A DNA stretch of 64,000 bases from CAYJAD01 sp964368075. GTDB taxonomy: Bacteria; Desulfobacterota; Desulfovibrionia; Desulfovibrionales; Desulfovibrionaceae. A program made the position numbers and the translations under genes. Location: the NCBI GenBank assembly GCA_964368075.1, contig CAYJAD010000008.1, forward strand, positions 1 through 64,000. Reading direction: 5' to 3'. The notes under the pieces are model-generated. The model searched no databases and had not been told where the DNA came from. It worked only from the letters and a program-made list of their open reading frames with translations. Each line of letters starts with the position of its first letter. Position 1 is the stretch's first letter. This document shows, in pieces, positions 1 to 7,602 of this stretch.

Positions 1-240
1 ATAACCGTAGAAAAACATACCAAGGCTTACTGCCCCCTTCTTTGGTGAAGACCCTCCAAAGGCGTGCATACGGCTTTAAGAATTTTGAGAATTATCGATT
101 GCGTGTCCGCGTACTTTGTTGTTAGGAAAAAGTGTGGCTGAGGCTGGAGCTGGTGATATTTGAGGGCTCCTTAAATGATGAATAATATAACCGTAGAAAA
201 ACATACCAAGGCTTACTGCCCCCTTCTTTGGTGAAGACCC
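1..240. repeat. Direct repeat, two 54-bp copies 186 bp apart
   Basis: Positions 1-54 and 187-240 are identical over 54 bases and diverge at the next base (55 t, 241 c). The 132 bp between them are unique. The first copy starts exactly at the window edge, so the repeat may extend or recur further left. The second copy stops two bases before the T-tract of the tRNA-Pro terminator. I see no convincing gene in 1-241. Function unknown; it could be remains of a tandem duplication downstream of the tRNA or part of a dispersed repeat. Confidence 0.85.
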
Positions 241-241
241 C

Positions 242-276
242 AAAAAAAAGGCTAGTCACACTTTCTGCAACTAGCC
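242..276 (-). terminator. Rho-independent terminator of tRNA-Pro
   Basis: Read on the minus strand, a 7-bp stem GGCTAGT/ACTAGCC (arms 270-276 and 250-256) encloses a 13-nt loop and is followed directly by eight T residues (242-249). It lies 17 bp downstream of the CCA end of the tRNA. Confidence 0.85.
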
Positions 277-292
277 AATGGTATTTTAAATC

Positions 293-369
293 TGGTCGGA
301 ACGGAGAGATTTGAACTCCCGGCATCCTGGTCCCAAACCAGGCGCGCTACCAAACTGCGCCACGTTCCG
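293..369 (-). tRNA. tRNA-Pro (anticodon UGG)
   Basis: On the minus strand the sequence folds as a full cloverleaf. The acceptor stem is CGGAACG/CGTTCCG, the D arm begins TGGCGCAG and the T arm contains GTTCAAATC. The anticodon stem CCTGG/CCAGG surrounds a TTTGGGA loop with anticodon TGG. The 5' base is C, as is usual for bacterial tRNA-Pro, and the 3' CCA (293-295) is encoded. It has its own terminator immediately downstream. Confidence 0.97.
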
Positions 370-429
370 ACGAAAAGATTTATATGGTAAGTGGCTTAAA
401 AATGCAAGCAAAAAAATGCATTTTTTTAT

Positions 430-720
430 TTAATTTTTTTCAGGTAGCCAACCCTGCAAAGTATCTATGATTTTTTGGGCTTGATCGGGGCTTGAAATGG
501 TAAATTTAGATTTCATACGGTACTCACCACCGCTTTTTTGATAGCGACGAATGACATATTTTTCCGGACCGTAGGTATCGGTATCATTTTTCCATTCTTG
601 AAAGCGAAATAAAATAGTTGTCCAAGCACCTTTGCTTAAAACGGCCTTATCTAGTTCTTTTACAACCACCTGTCCGTTTTCTTCATAGTTCACAGTAAGT
701 TCATCAATAGTTGTGCTCAT
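430..720 (-). CDS. Small conserved protein of unknown function (96 aa)
   Basis: This 96-residue soluble protein has no signal peptide or membrane segment. It is rich in charged and aromatic residues (KGAWTTILFRFQEW near 30-43, YVIRRYQKSGGEYRMKSKF near 55-73) and ends in a helical segment. The alternating beta-strand pattern with basic residues recalls compact nucleic-acid-binding folds such as PC4/YdbC, but that is only a guess from composition. An AAAGGA ribosome-binding site precedes the ATG at 720. It stands between tRNA-Pro and the hypC cluster, with a terminator hairpin upstream at 777-804, so it is probably transcribed alone. It is a real gene judged by its ribosome-binding site and protein-like composition. 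Confidence 0.75.
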   Translation of the reverse strand: MSTTIDELTVNYEENGQVVVKELDKAVLSKGAWTTILFRFQEWKNDTDTYGPEKYVIRRYQKSGGEYRMKSKFTISSPDQAQKIIDTLQGWLPEKN

Positions 721-776
721 GGCTATCCTTTAAAAAAGTTATTGCATCTTTCCCGATGCGCATTGTCATCAAAAGG

Positions 777-804
777 AAAGGCCCCGCTATATTGTGGGGC
801 CTTT
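777..804 (-). terminator. Terminator hairpin of the hypC cluster
   Basis: Arms AAAGGCCCC (777-785) and GGGGCCTTT (796-804) form a perfect 9-bp stem with a 10-nt loop. On the minus strand the second arm runs into CTTTCCTTTT. It lies 13 bp after the stop of the 818-1048 gene. Confidence 0.75.
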
Positions 805-817
805 GTAAAGTTTTACT

Positions 818-1048
818 TTAGCTGGCATACGAAACAAGCGTACCTTTTACACTTTCCGGTAATTGCTCAGAACGAATGGGCATTTCTCCAGGGCCGGGGC
901 CAAATCGGCTAGCATTCATTCGCGAAGAAGCAATGATAGCATTACCAATATCTGTGCCACTTAATTTTTGCCCAGAAGCATAACGTACTCCCAAATCACT
1001 TAGCATAAGCTCAGCTCCATTGGGGGGGGTAGGAATAGAATTTACCAT
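818..1048 (-). CDS. Small protein of unknown function downstream of hypC (76 aa)
   Basis: I place the start at the ATG at 1048 because a strong AAGGAGG ribosome-binding site lies 4-10 bp before it; an upstream in-frame ATG at 1114 has no comparable site. The protein begins MVNSIPTPPNGAEL, is rich in Ser, Gly and Pro, contains the loop-like GPGPGEMP stretch, and has no membrane segment or cysteine. It is the last gene before the terminator at 777-804. The 80-bp gap from hypC makes co-transcription possible but not certain. No family recognised; the function is unknown. Confidence 0.7.
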   Translation of the reverse strand: MVNSIPTPPNGAELMLSDLGVRYASGQKLSGTDIGNAIIASSRMNASRFGPGPGEMPIRSEQLPESVKGTLVSYAS

Positions 1049-1128
1049 AATTTCCTCCTTGCTCTCTTTTGCATATAAGACTCTTTTTTTAAAAGTGCAA
1101 GCCTCAAACAGCAAAAGAAGTTTTTTTT

Positions 1129-1380
1129 CTAAAACCCGGCCTCTTTTCCTTCTACCGCCAAGGTCATTTCTCTGTATAAGCGCAAGGTTTCTTTAGCATC
1201 TTCTTCACGTATTTTATGCAATGCAAAGCCTGCATGAATAATAAGATAGTCGCCTACAGAAGCTTCTTCCGGCAAAAGCATAAGAGAGGTGGTTAAATAG
1301 GTTTCGCTTTCTCCTACTCGAGCCTTAGCCATGCCATCATCTAACAATGCTACTATTTGCGCTGGTACTGCCAAACACAT
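1129..1380 (-). CDS. hypC: Hydrogenase maturation chaperone HypC/HybG family
   Basis: HypC-family proteins chaperone the large subunit of [NiFe] hydrogenase and, with HypD, carry the Fe(CN)2CO unit. The protein begins MCLAVPAQI, the diagnostic N-terminus in which Cys2 is essential, so the start is the ATG at 1380. An AGGGGGA ribosome-binding site supports it, and the in-frame extension to 1404 would bury Cys2. GDYLIIHAGFALHKI is the second family signature. The length of 83 residues is normal. It starts 8 bp after the stop of the maturation protease gene and is clearly co-transcribed with it. No hydrogenase structural gene is in the window. Confidence 0.95.
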   Translation of the reverse strand: MCLAVPAQIVALLDDGMAKARVGESETYLTTSLMLLPEEASVGDYLIIHAGFALHKIREEDAKETLRLYREMTLAVEGKEAGF

Positions 1381-1388
1381 ATTTCCCC

Positions 1389-1859
1389 CTACTGCACAGC
1401 GCAAAAGGCTGCAATCTCTTTGCGAGCCACAGTTAAAAAGTCACCAAACTTTTCTTGCACTTGTGACGAAAGACCAATATTCCACGTAGTATAATCGTAA
1501 GGCTCCATACCAATGATTTGAATATCTGGTCGCTTTCCATGTAAAAGTTCCGCCATATTAAGCGAATCAATAAGATCAATATCGTGGATAGAAAGACGTT
1601 GTTGTTGATTATCCACAAGATCTGACTCGCTCAGCCTATAAATAGTACCAGGCTCGCCCTTGGCATGCACAATATCTAGCACCAAAATGGCATCATACCC
1701 TTCAAAAAGATAAAACACATCTTGCGTAAAGGTGCCCGCTTCCATGATGGTTACATTTTCCGCAAAGCTTTCTTCTTGCAATTTCTGCGCTGCAAAAACG
1801 CCCACACCATCATCGGTGAGCAACATATTTCCAATACCCATAACGAGCAGTCTTTTCAT
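1389..1859 (-). CDS. [NiFe]-hydrogenase maturation endopeptidase (HyaD/HybD/HynC family)
   Basis: This is a cytoplasmic protease that removes the C-terminal tail of the hydrogenase large subunit after nickel insertion. It shows the family opening GIGNMLLTDDGVG, whose acidic residue binds nickel, the second acidic site in ILVLDIV, and the histidine in LSIHDID. I prefer the ATG at 1859 because AGAGG lies 6 bp before it; an ATG two codons upstream (1865) would overlap that site. It is the first gene of the transcript that continues into hypC. The gene opposite is rpmB, so this maturation pair is detached from any hydrogenase operon here. Confidence 0.92.
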   Translation of the reverse strand: MKRLLVMGIGNMLLTDDGVGVFAAQKLQEESFAENVTIMEAGTFTQDVFYLFEGYDAILVLDIVHAKGEPGTIYRLSESDLVDNQQQRLSIHDIDLIDSLNMAELLHGKRPDIQIIGMEPYDYTTWNIGLSSQVQEKFGDFLTVARKEIAAFCAVQ

Positions 1860-2164
1860 GCACATCCTCTCTTAAAAAACTTCATTACCTACTATTAAAG
1901 CTTCATAAAACCTTCATAATGAATTATATAAGGTCCATAGGCCAACATAACAAAATGCGTACCTTTAGGCAATGTGTAATCTGGCACGAAATTTCATCCT
2001 TCAAAACTTTACCCACATAAATTGCTTGCAATTTCTGCCAATGACGTATATTAAACCTGTCTCAATACGTCAGAAAATAAGTATGCCTGCCACTTTGTAC
2101 ACATAATTATAGGCGGCTTACTTTATTATATTCTTTACTATTAAAGTTTTATGGAGGAACTGTC
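1860..2164. other. Divergent intergenic region with an 8-bp dyad
   Basis: About 300 bp separates the hydrogenase maturation genes (minus) from rpmB (plus). It must hold both promoters, but I cannot fix either one by eye. A perfect dyad TGACGTAT (2042-2049) and ATACGTCA (2065-2072) with a 15-nt spacer could be an operator or a small hairpin. No gene is visible. Confidence 0.4.
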
Positions 2165-2374
2165 ATGAGCAGAGAATGCGATTTTTGCGGGAAAAAACCC
2201 CAAAGTGGTAACTTGGTGAGCCACTCTAATATCAAGACCAAACGTCGTTTTAACCCTAACTTGCAAAAAGTGCGTCATCAATTTGCCAATGGCACCGTAC
2301 GTACTTTGACCGTTTGCACACGTTGCATGCGTTCTGGTGCTGTGGTTAAGCCTATGGTTCGTAAAGACGCCTAA
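2165..2374 (+). CDS. rpmB: 50S ribosomal protein L28
   Basis: L28 is a component of the large ribosomal subunit. The 69-residue protein starts MSRECDFCGKKP and carries the zinc-ribbon cysteines C-x2-C (near 5-8) and C-x2-C (TVCTRCMRSG near 50-53), so it is the zinc-binding form of L28. The central SNIKTKRRFNPNLQ segment is typical of the family. A GGAGG site precedes the ATG. It is transcribed alone and ends at the terminator at 2406-2437. Confidence 0.97.
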   Translation: MSRECDFCGKKPQSGNLVSHSNIKTKRRFNPNLQKVRHQFANGTVRTLTVCTRCMRSGAVVKPMVRKDA

Positions 2375-2405
2375 CGGCCTATTGAAAATATTTCATATGC
2401 CGACA

Positions 2406-2437
2406 AAAAGCCTCTATCTTTTTAGATAGAGGCTTTT
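2406..2437 (+). terminator. Terminator of rpmB, probably bidirectional
   Basis: The stem AGCCTCTATCT/AGATAGAGGCT has a short T-rich loop, with AAAA before it and TTTTT after it. It sits 31 bp after the rpmB stop and 36 bp from the end of the convergent minus-strand gene at 2474, so it can serve both. Confidence 0.9.
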
Positions 2438-2473
2438 TATATGACAAAGACAAAATAAAAGATACAGACTGTT

Positions 2474-2800
2474 TTACTGTTCTTCTTCCACTTCACCTAA
2501 GTAGAGAAGCACTTCATAGTGCACACTATCAAGAATAGCAGAAAGTTTATCCACGCAATCATCGCCCACAGCATGCCCCAATAAAGAGGAAACAAAAGCA
2601 GCACGCTTAGCATTTACAAGAGCTTTATACCCTTGTTCATCCGTACTATAAGGAATAGCGGCAATGCCGGCAGAAAATTCTTGCAACATATTCTGACTTA
2701 CGCCTTTCATGGCTAAAGCTTCATCATTAATGTAGGCTATGTCTTCTTCAAGACGAAGCATGACAGGCTTGTCACGCATATACGCAATGCACACTTCCAT
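2474..2800 (-). CDS. Protein of unknown function (108 aa)
   Basis: This 108-residue soluble, acidic protein is mostly predicted helical. It begins MEVCIAYMRDKPVML and ends in a very acidic tail (GEVEEEQ). There is no signal peptide, membrane segment or recognisable motif. A ribosome-binding site GAAAGGA precedes the ATG at 2800. It lies 117 bp downstream of the RluD-CoaE fusion on the same strand and may be the last gene of that transcript. No family recognised. Confidence 0.7.
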   Translation of the reverse strand: MEVCIAYMRDKPVMLRLEEDIAYINDEALAMKGVSQNMLQEFSAGIAAIPYSTDEQGYKALVNAKRAAFVSSLLGHAVGDDCVDKLSAILDSVHYEVLLYLGEVEEEQ

Positions 2801-2917
2801 AATTCTTCCTTTCTATGAGCTGTTAAAATTCACCTTTGCATTTTTTGCAAGGCAGACACATTACACACCAAGGACTTTGACAAAGAATGTCATAAAAGTA
2901 AAGAGCCCAAAGAGCAT

Positions 2918-4519
2918 TTACAAAGCCGGCTCCGCCCATAGTTGGCAAAATGCTTCAGTTAAATGCTGCTTTTTTTGTTCCTGCCCTTCATAAAGTTGCT
3001 GTATCAAAACCTGAGTAGCTTCTTGTAAATGAGCTATGGTTCCCTCATTAGAGATAACGCTTTGGCAAGCGGCCATTTTTTTGTCCTGCGGCCATTGCCA
3101 TGCATCTATTCCCTCACATTGAGCCGCAGTCCAAGCGCGGTTTACTTGCAAACGCGCATGACGTTTTTCTTGCGCACAAGCTATACCCACCACATGCGCT
3201 TCTTGCTTGGTATGCCAACCATTTTCCAAATAAAGAGGAATTTCTGCCACGGCTAACATATACCTTTGCGCTGTACAGTGTTGCCAAAAGGCAGAACAAT
3301 TCTCACGCACCATGCTATGAATAACGCTTTCCACTTCTTGGCGTAAAAAAGCATCCTCTTGCATAGCCAAACGTAAAGCCGTTCTATCAAGCTCTGCCTT
3401 GGCATGCGCCACAAAGCGGCTTCCAAAACGATGGTGCAAAAAAGCATGACCTGCGCCACCCACGGCATAGAGAGAGTTTACCACCGTATCCGCACTCCAC
3501 GTGGGAATGCCTTGAGCTGCAAAAGCTTTAAGCACCGTAGATTTACCACAACCTGCAAGACCTGTCAGCACCACCTTTTGTACAGAATGCGATAAGTCCA
3601 GCGCGCATTGCAAAAAATCTTCCGGCGGAGCGCAGTAAAAATCCTTTTGCTCCCTTGTGCTGGGATGTAGCAAAGATAAATGCCATGCGTGTAGCATTTG
3701 ACGCTGTGCCAACGACGTAGCGGTATCTTTTTGCGACAAACCACCGTACAACACATCGCCCCATAAAGGGAAGCCCACATGCGCCATGTGCACACGAATT
3801 TGATGCGTGCGACCAGTAAAAATTGTTACCTTCACCAAAGAGAAAACCCCCTGTGGGTCGGCATACAACCTTTGCCAAGCACTGTGAGCCGCGCGCCCTC
3901 CTCTATTTTCCGGCACCACTGCCATTAGTACCTTAGCTGTAGGGTGTCGTCCTATGGGTTCGGCTATTTCCCCCTGTTCGGCAATAACACCGTGCACCAA
4001 AGCTAAATATTCCTTATGCACGCGCCGCTCGGCAAAATCTTCTGCCAAGGCAAGCCGCGCTTTTTCATTCAAGGCAATAGCTATGACCCCGCTGGTATCT
4101 TTATCTAATCTATGTACAATACCGGGACGCAAGCCCTCTTGCTCCAAAAGCTGTGGAAAGTGCCCTGCCGCCCGCTGAATAAAGGTATTTTCTGTACAAG
4201 AAGGGCAAGGGTGCACCGTCAAACCCGCCGGCTTATGACAAATGAGCATAACATCATCATGCCATAAGACATTCACATCACCTTGTTCAGGCACAATGTG
4301 CGTCGCTGTAGGGGCTAAAACCAGTTCAATACTTTGCCCTGCTTTAATTCGCGTGCTGGGCGCAGAACACAAAAGACCATCCACACGACATTGTTCGTTT
4401 TGGATGGCCTTTTTAATTTTTTCCCGCGATATTTCTGCTATGCATGCCCCAAGAAAAGCATCTAAACGCATTTCTTTGGGGCATTGCTCAAAAGTTACGA
4501 GAAAGTGGTAATTTTGCAT
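2918..4519 (-). CDS. Fusion of RluA-family pseudouridine synthase and dephospho-CoA kinase
   Basis: The N-terminal ~310 residues are an RluD-like 23S rRNA pseudouridine synthase. They comprise an S4-like segment (near 20-70), the catalytic motif HRLDKDTSG (Asp near 140) and GRTHQIRVH (near 239). The C-terminal ~220 residues are a CoaE-type dephospho-CoA kinase, the last step of CoA synthesis, with the P-loop GLAGCGKST (near 320-330) and SADTVV after it. There is no stop or frameshift between the halves. The ATG at 4519 is used here; a GTG at 4528 adds three residues. The gene starts 25 bp after the secA stop and is probably translationally linked to it. In the kinase half the usual GxxGxGKS loop reads GLAGCGKS, which is still functional in type. 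Confidence 0.93.
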   Translation of the reverse strand: MQNYHFLVTFEQCPKEMRLDAFLGACIAEISREKIKKAIQNEQCRVDGLLCSAPSTRIKAGQSIELVLAPTATHIVPEQGDVNVLWHDDVMLICHKPAGLTVHPCPSCTENTFIQRAAGHFPQLLEQEGLRPGIVHRLDKDTSGVIAIALNEKARLALAEDFAERRVHKEYLALVHGVIAEQGEIAEPIGRHPTAKVLMAVVPENRGGRAAHSAWQRLYADPQGVFSLVKVTIFTGRTHQIRVHMAHVGFPLWGDVLYGGLSQKDTATSLAQRQMLHAWHLSLLHPSTREQKDFYCAPPEDFLQCALDLSHSVQKVVLTGLAGCGKSTVLKAFAAQGIPTWSADTVVNSLYAVGGAGHAFLHHRFGSRFVAHAKAELDRTALRLAMQEDAFLRQEVESVIHSMVRENCSAFWQHCTAQRYMLAVAEIPLYLENGWHTKQEAHVVGIACAQEKRHARLQVNRAWTAAQCEGIDAWQWPQDKKMAACQSVISNEGTIAHLQEATQVLIQQLYEGQEQKKQHLTEAFCQLWAEPAL

Positions 4520-4543
4520 AGCTGCCACTTTTTTTAAACATTA

Positions 4544-7057
4544 TTAGGCATTGACACCGCAACACTTCTTGTATTTACGCCCACTGCCGCAAGGGCAAAG
4601 TTCGTTACGTCCCACCTTATCAGATTTAGCCTGTTCCGTTTGGGCGCTGCTATCCACAGGGCCGGAATACGCCACAGGCACTTCTTCTTTATGGCGCAAC
4701 TCTTCTGGTTCTTCTTGCATAATGCGCATACGTGTTAAAGCCTTGAAAATATTTTCGCGAACTCGGAAAATCATGGATTGGAACAGTTCAAAGCCTTCCT
4801 TTTTATATTCTAATTTAGGATCTTTTTGTCCATACCCACGTAATCCAATACCATCACGCAGGGAATCCATATTACGCAAATGTTCTTTCCAGCATTTATC
4901 TAATTCTTCCAAGAGGAAATAACGTATTAAATCCTTGTAAATTTCCGGTGCATCGCCACGTAATTCTTCTAAAATTTGCTTTACAAAATCTTTGGATTCT
5001 TCCCTATTGGGCAATGCATCATCTTCTGCCAACACTTTGTCAAAATTAAAAATTTCACGCAATCGACCGCGTAAAAATTCTTCATCTTCAGCAGACATGG
5101 GATTTTTGGAAGAGCTGTGTTCTTGCACAGTGTACAAATCTTCTAAAATATCGTCGCAAAATTCATCAATGACAGATTCAAGATCTTTTGATTCAATAAA
5201 TTCTCGACGTAAAGAGTAAATAACCTCTCTTTGTTGGTTCATGACATTGTCATAGTCGAGCAAGGTTTTACGCATTTCAAAGTGATGCCCTTCTACGCGT
5301 TTTTGAGCCCCTTCCACGGCCTTGGTGACCATGGCATTTTCTATGGATTCTCCTTCTTCAAGCCCCAATTTTTGCATAAGACCTGCAATACGTTCGGAAC
5401 CAAAAAGGCGCATAAGGTCGTCTTCCAAAGAGAGATAAAAGCGAGAAGAACCCGGATCGCCTTGACGGCCGGAACGTCCACGAAGCTGATTATCAATACG
5501 GCGGCTTTCGTGCCTTTCAGTACCTAGAATATGCAGTCCGCCGAGCTCTTTTACACCTTCACCCAGCACAATGTCAGTACCGCGTCCCGCCATATTAGTG
5601 GCTATGGTCACCTTGCCCACTTGACCTGCCTGAGCCACAATTTCCGCTTCTTTTTCGTGGTGCTTAGCATTAAGCACATTATGTGGCACTTGGCGTTTTT
5701 TCAAAATTTGTGAAATGAGCTCAGAGTTTTCAATAGAAATGGTACCTACAAGCACAGGTTGGCCGGCTTTATGCAGTTCTACAATAGAATCCACAATAGC
5801 ATTGAACTTTTCTTGGCGCGTACGATAGATAAGGTCAGAATAATCCTTACGCACCATGGGCATATTGGAAGGAATGCTGACTACTTCTAGGCCGTAAATT
5901 TCTTGAAATTCCACAGCTTCTGTATCGGCAGTACCCGTCATACCGCTTAATTTATCATACAGGCGGAAATAGTTCTGAAAGGTAATTGAAGCCAGAGTTT
6001 GGTTTTCCGCGGCAATTTTTACGCCTTCCTTGGCTTCTAAAGCCTGATGTTGCCCATCAGAAAAGCGACGTCCCGGCATAAGACGGCCTGTGAATTCATC
6101 AACAATGACCACCTGCCCTTCCTGCACAATATATTCAATATCTCTGCGGAAAATAGTATGCGCTTTCAAAGCTTGTAATATATGGTGTTGAGCTGAGATA
6201 TGCGCCGGATCAAAAAGATTTTCTACTTTTAAAAGTTCTTCACAACGCGCCACACCCTCTTCAGTGAGCATGGCAGAACGAGCTTTTTCATCCACGGTAA
6301 AGTGTATATCTGCTTTGAGCTGGCGCACCACATCGTCCATAACCTTATATTGTCCTACGGCTTCTTCTGAAGCACCAGAAATGATAAGTGGCGTACGAGC
6401 TTCGTCAATAAGAATGGAGTCCACTTCGTCCACAATGGCAAAATTATGTGGACGTTGTACCAGCTGCTCCACATAAAATTTCATATTATCACGCAGGTAA
6501 TCAAAGCCAAATTCATTATTAGTACCATAAGTAATATCTGCGGCATAAGCGGCTTTGCGTTCTTCATCATCAAGCCCGTGCACAATAACACCCACACTCA
6601 AACCCAGCGCCGTATAGAGTTGCCCCATCCACGCTGCGTCACGACTGGCCAAATAATCATTCACCGTAATAACATGCACCCCTTTACCAGACAGTGCATT
6701 GAGCACCACAGGCAAGGTAGCCACAAGTGTTTTCCCCTCACCTGTTTTCATTTCTGCAATTTTGCCCTTATGCAGCACTATACCGCCCAGCATTTGAACA
6801 TCATAGTGGCGCATACCCAAAACACGGCGTGACATTTCACGCACCATGGCAAAAACAGGTACCAAAACATCATCAAGGCTTTTGCCTTCTTCTTGTACTT
6901 CTTGGCTTAATGCAGCAATACGCTGACGAATTTCATCGTCTGTCAAAGCCTCTATTTCTGACTCTAAAGCGTTAATGGCATGTACCAACGCCATTTTACG
7001 TTTTAAATAGCGGTCGTTTTTACTCCCAAAAATTTTCTTAAACAAATAACCGAACAT
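4544..7057 (-). CDS. secA: Preprotein translocase ATPase SecA
   Basis: SecA is the motor that pushes secretory preproteins through SecYEG. The protein is 837 residues and begins MFGYLFKKIFGSKNDRYLKR. It has Walker A MKTGEGKT (near 103-110), the DEAD-type box VDEVDSILIDEARTPL (near 205-220), the helicase motif GRSGRQGDPG, and a C-terminal zinc motif CPCGSGRKYKKCC that binds SecB and lipids. The ATG at 7057 is chosen because GGGAG lies just before it; an ATG four codons earlier (7069) would overlap that site. The preceding 545 bp contain no gene, so secA heads its transcript, which continues into the RluD-CoaE gene. Confidence 0.98.
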   Translation of the reverse strand: MFGYLFKKIFGSKNDRYLKRKMALVHAINALESEIEALTDDEIRQRIAALSQEVQEEGKSLDDVLVPVFAMVREMSRRVLGMRHYDVQMLGGIVLHKGKIAEMKTGEGKTLVATLPVVLNALSGKGVHVITVNDYLASRDAAWMGQLYTALGLSVGVIVHGLDDEERKAAYAADITYGTNNEFGFDYLRDNMKFYVEQLVQRPHNFAIVDEVDSILIDEARTPLIISGASEEAVGQYKVMDDVVRQLKADIHFTVDEKARSAMLTEEGVARCEELLKVENLFDPAHISAQHHILQALKAHTIFRRDIEYIVQEGQVVIVDEFTGRLMPGRRFSDGQHQALEAKEGVKIAAENQTLASITFQNYFRLYDKLSGMTGTADTEAVEFQEIYGLEVVSIPSNMPMVRKDYSDLIYRTRQEKFNAIVDSIVELHKAGQPVLVGTISIENSELISQILKKRQVPHNVLNAKHHEKEAEIVAQAGQVGKVTIATNMAGRGTDIVLGEGVKELGGLHILGTERHESRRIDNQLRGRSGRQGDPGSSRFYLSLEDDLMRLFGSERIAGLMQKLGLEEGESIENAMVTKAVEGAQKRVEGHHFEMRKTLLDYDNVMNQQREVIYSLRREFIESKDLESVIDEFCDDILEDLYTVQEHSSSKNPMSAEDEEFLRGRLREIFNFDKVLAEDDALPNREESKDFVKQILEELRGDAPEIYKDLIRYFLLEELDKCWKEHLRNMDSLRDGIGLRGYGQKDPKLEYKKEGFELFQSMIFRVRENIFKALTRMRIMQEEPEELRHKEEVPVAYSGPVDSSAQTEQAKSDKVGRNELCPCGSGRKYKKCCGVNA

Positions 7058-7219
7058 GGGCACTCCCATTATATTTTATAGTGTTGTCAAAATGCATATA
7101 TTCTATTGCCATAAAGGCAAAATTTTACCAACAAAGCCAAGGACTCTACCATATAAGCCCCATTTTAGCAATGGCAAGCTTTTAGCGGTTAGCAGTAAAG
7201 ATGATGCGTATTTTTTTCC

Positions 7220-7261
7220 TGAGAGGGGGAACTTTTTTTGAAAAAAGTTCCCCCTCTCAGA
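7220..7261. repeat. Perfect 20-bp palindrome, GGGGGAACTTTTTT type
   Basis: Arms 7220-7239 and 7242-7261 are perfectly complementary with a two-base loop. The motif GGGGGAAC-T-run / A-run-GTTCCCCC recurs with variations at 24206-24245 and 34090-34130, and a looser relative is at 25354-25424. It lies in a non-coding region between divergent genes, so it is not simply a terminator of either neighbour. Confidence 0.85.
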
Positions 7262-7420
7262 CTCTCCCCCTCAAATAAAACTATTTTTCAATACTTTAGG
7301 TATAAAAATTATGGGGCGTGAGTAATTATTGGAGGATGTTTGTTGCATTAGATAGTGTCATCAAATCAGTACCCATTTACATTGTGATTACACACAAAAG
7401 TAAGCCCCAGACTCAAAAAA

Positions 7421-7449
7421 CCCTTGCCAAAGCGCGCAGCATTTGTTAT
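7421..7449 (+). promoter_or_regulatory. Candidate rpsB-tsf promoter
   Basis: TTGCCA (7421-7426) is followed after 17 bp by TATTTA (7444-7449). The spacing is ideal but the -10 is imperfect. It would give a leader of about 150 nt before rpsB. Confidence 0.3.
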
Positions 7450-7602
7450 TTACCCCCTCTTGTAACGAAGCACACACGGACAGCCGCCTTGGGGTCCCTG
7501 AAAAACTTTGCATAGGGCAAAGTCGGTATATAGTTAAATATATGCAAAAGGGTGTAAGGTGTGGGTCGCGTGTGGAAGTCGAAAAACCCATTGGAGGAAC
7601 CT

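Larger units (their letters stand above)
7058..7602. other. Divergent intergenic region between secA and rpsB
   Basis: About 545 bp lies between secA (minus) and rpsB (plus). It contains the 20-bp perfect hairpin at 7220-7261, a candidate rpsB promoter near 7421-7450, and a long transcribed rpsB leader (roughly 7460-7602) of the kind used for autoregulation by S2 in other bacteria. I see no credible protein gene; the short frames here lack ribosome-binding sites. Confidence 0.5.

Noticed and set aside
122..325. Minus-strand frame of 67 codons over the repeat and the tRNA-Pro end
   Set aside because: It starts inside the tRNA gene, has no ribosome-binding site and crosses the terminator.
1983..1998. 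TGGCACGAAATTTCAT as a sigma-54 site for the hydrogenase-maturation genes
   Set aside because: The -12 GC element is absent and the orientation points away from those genes.
7058..7089. TTGACA and TATAAT on the minus strand as the secA promoter
   Set aside because: The spacer is only 11 bp, too short for a sigma-70 promoter.
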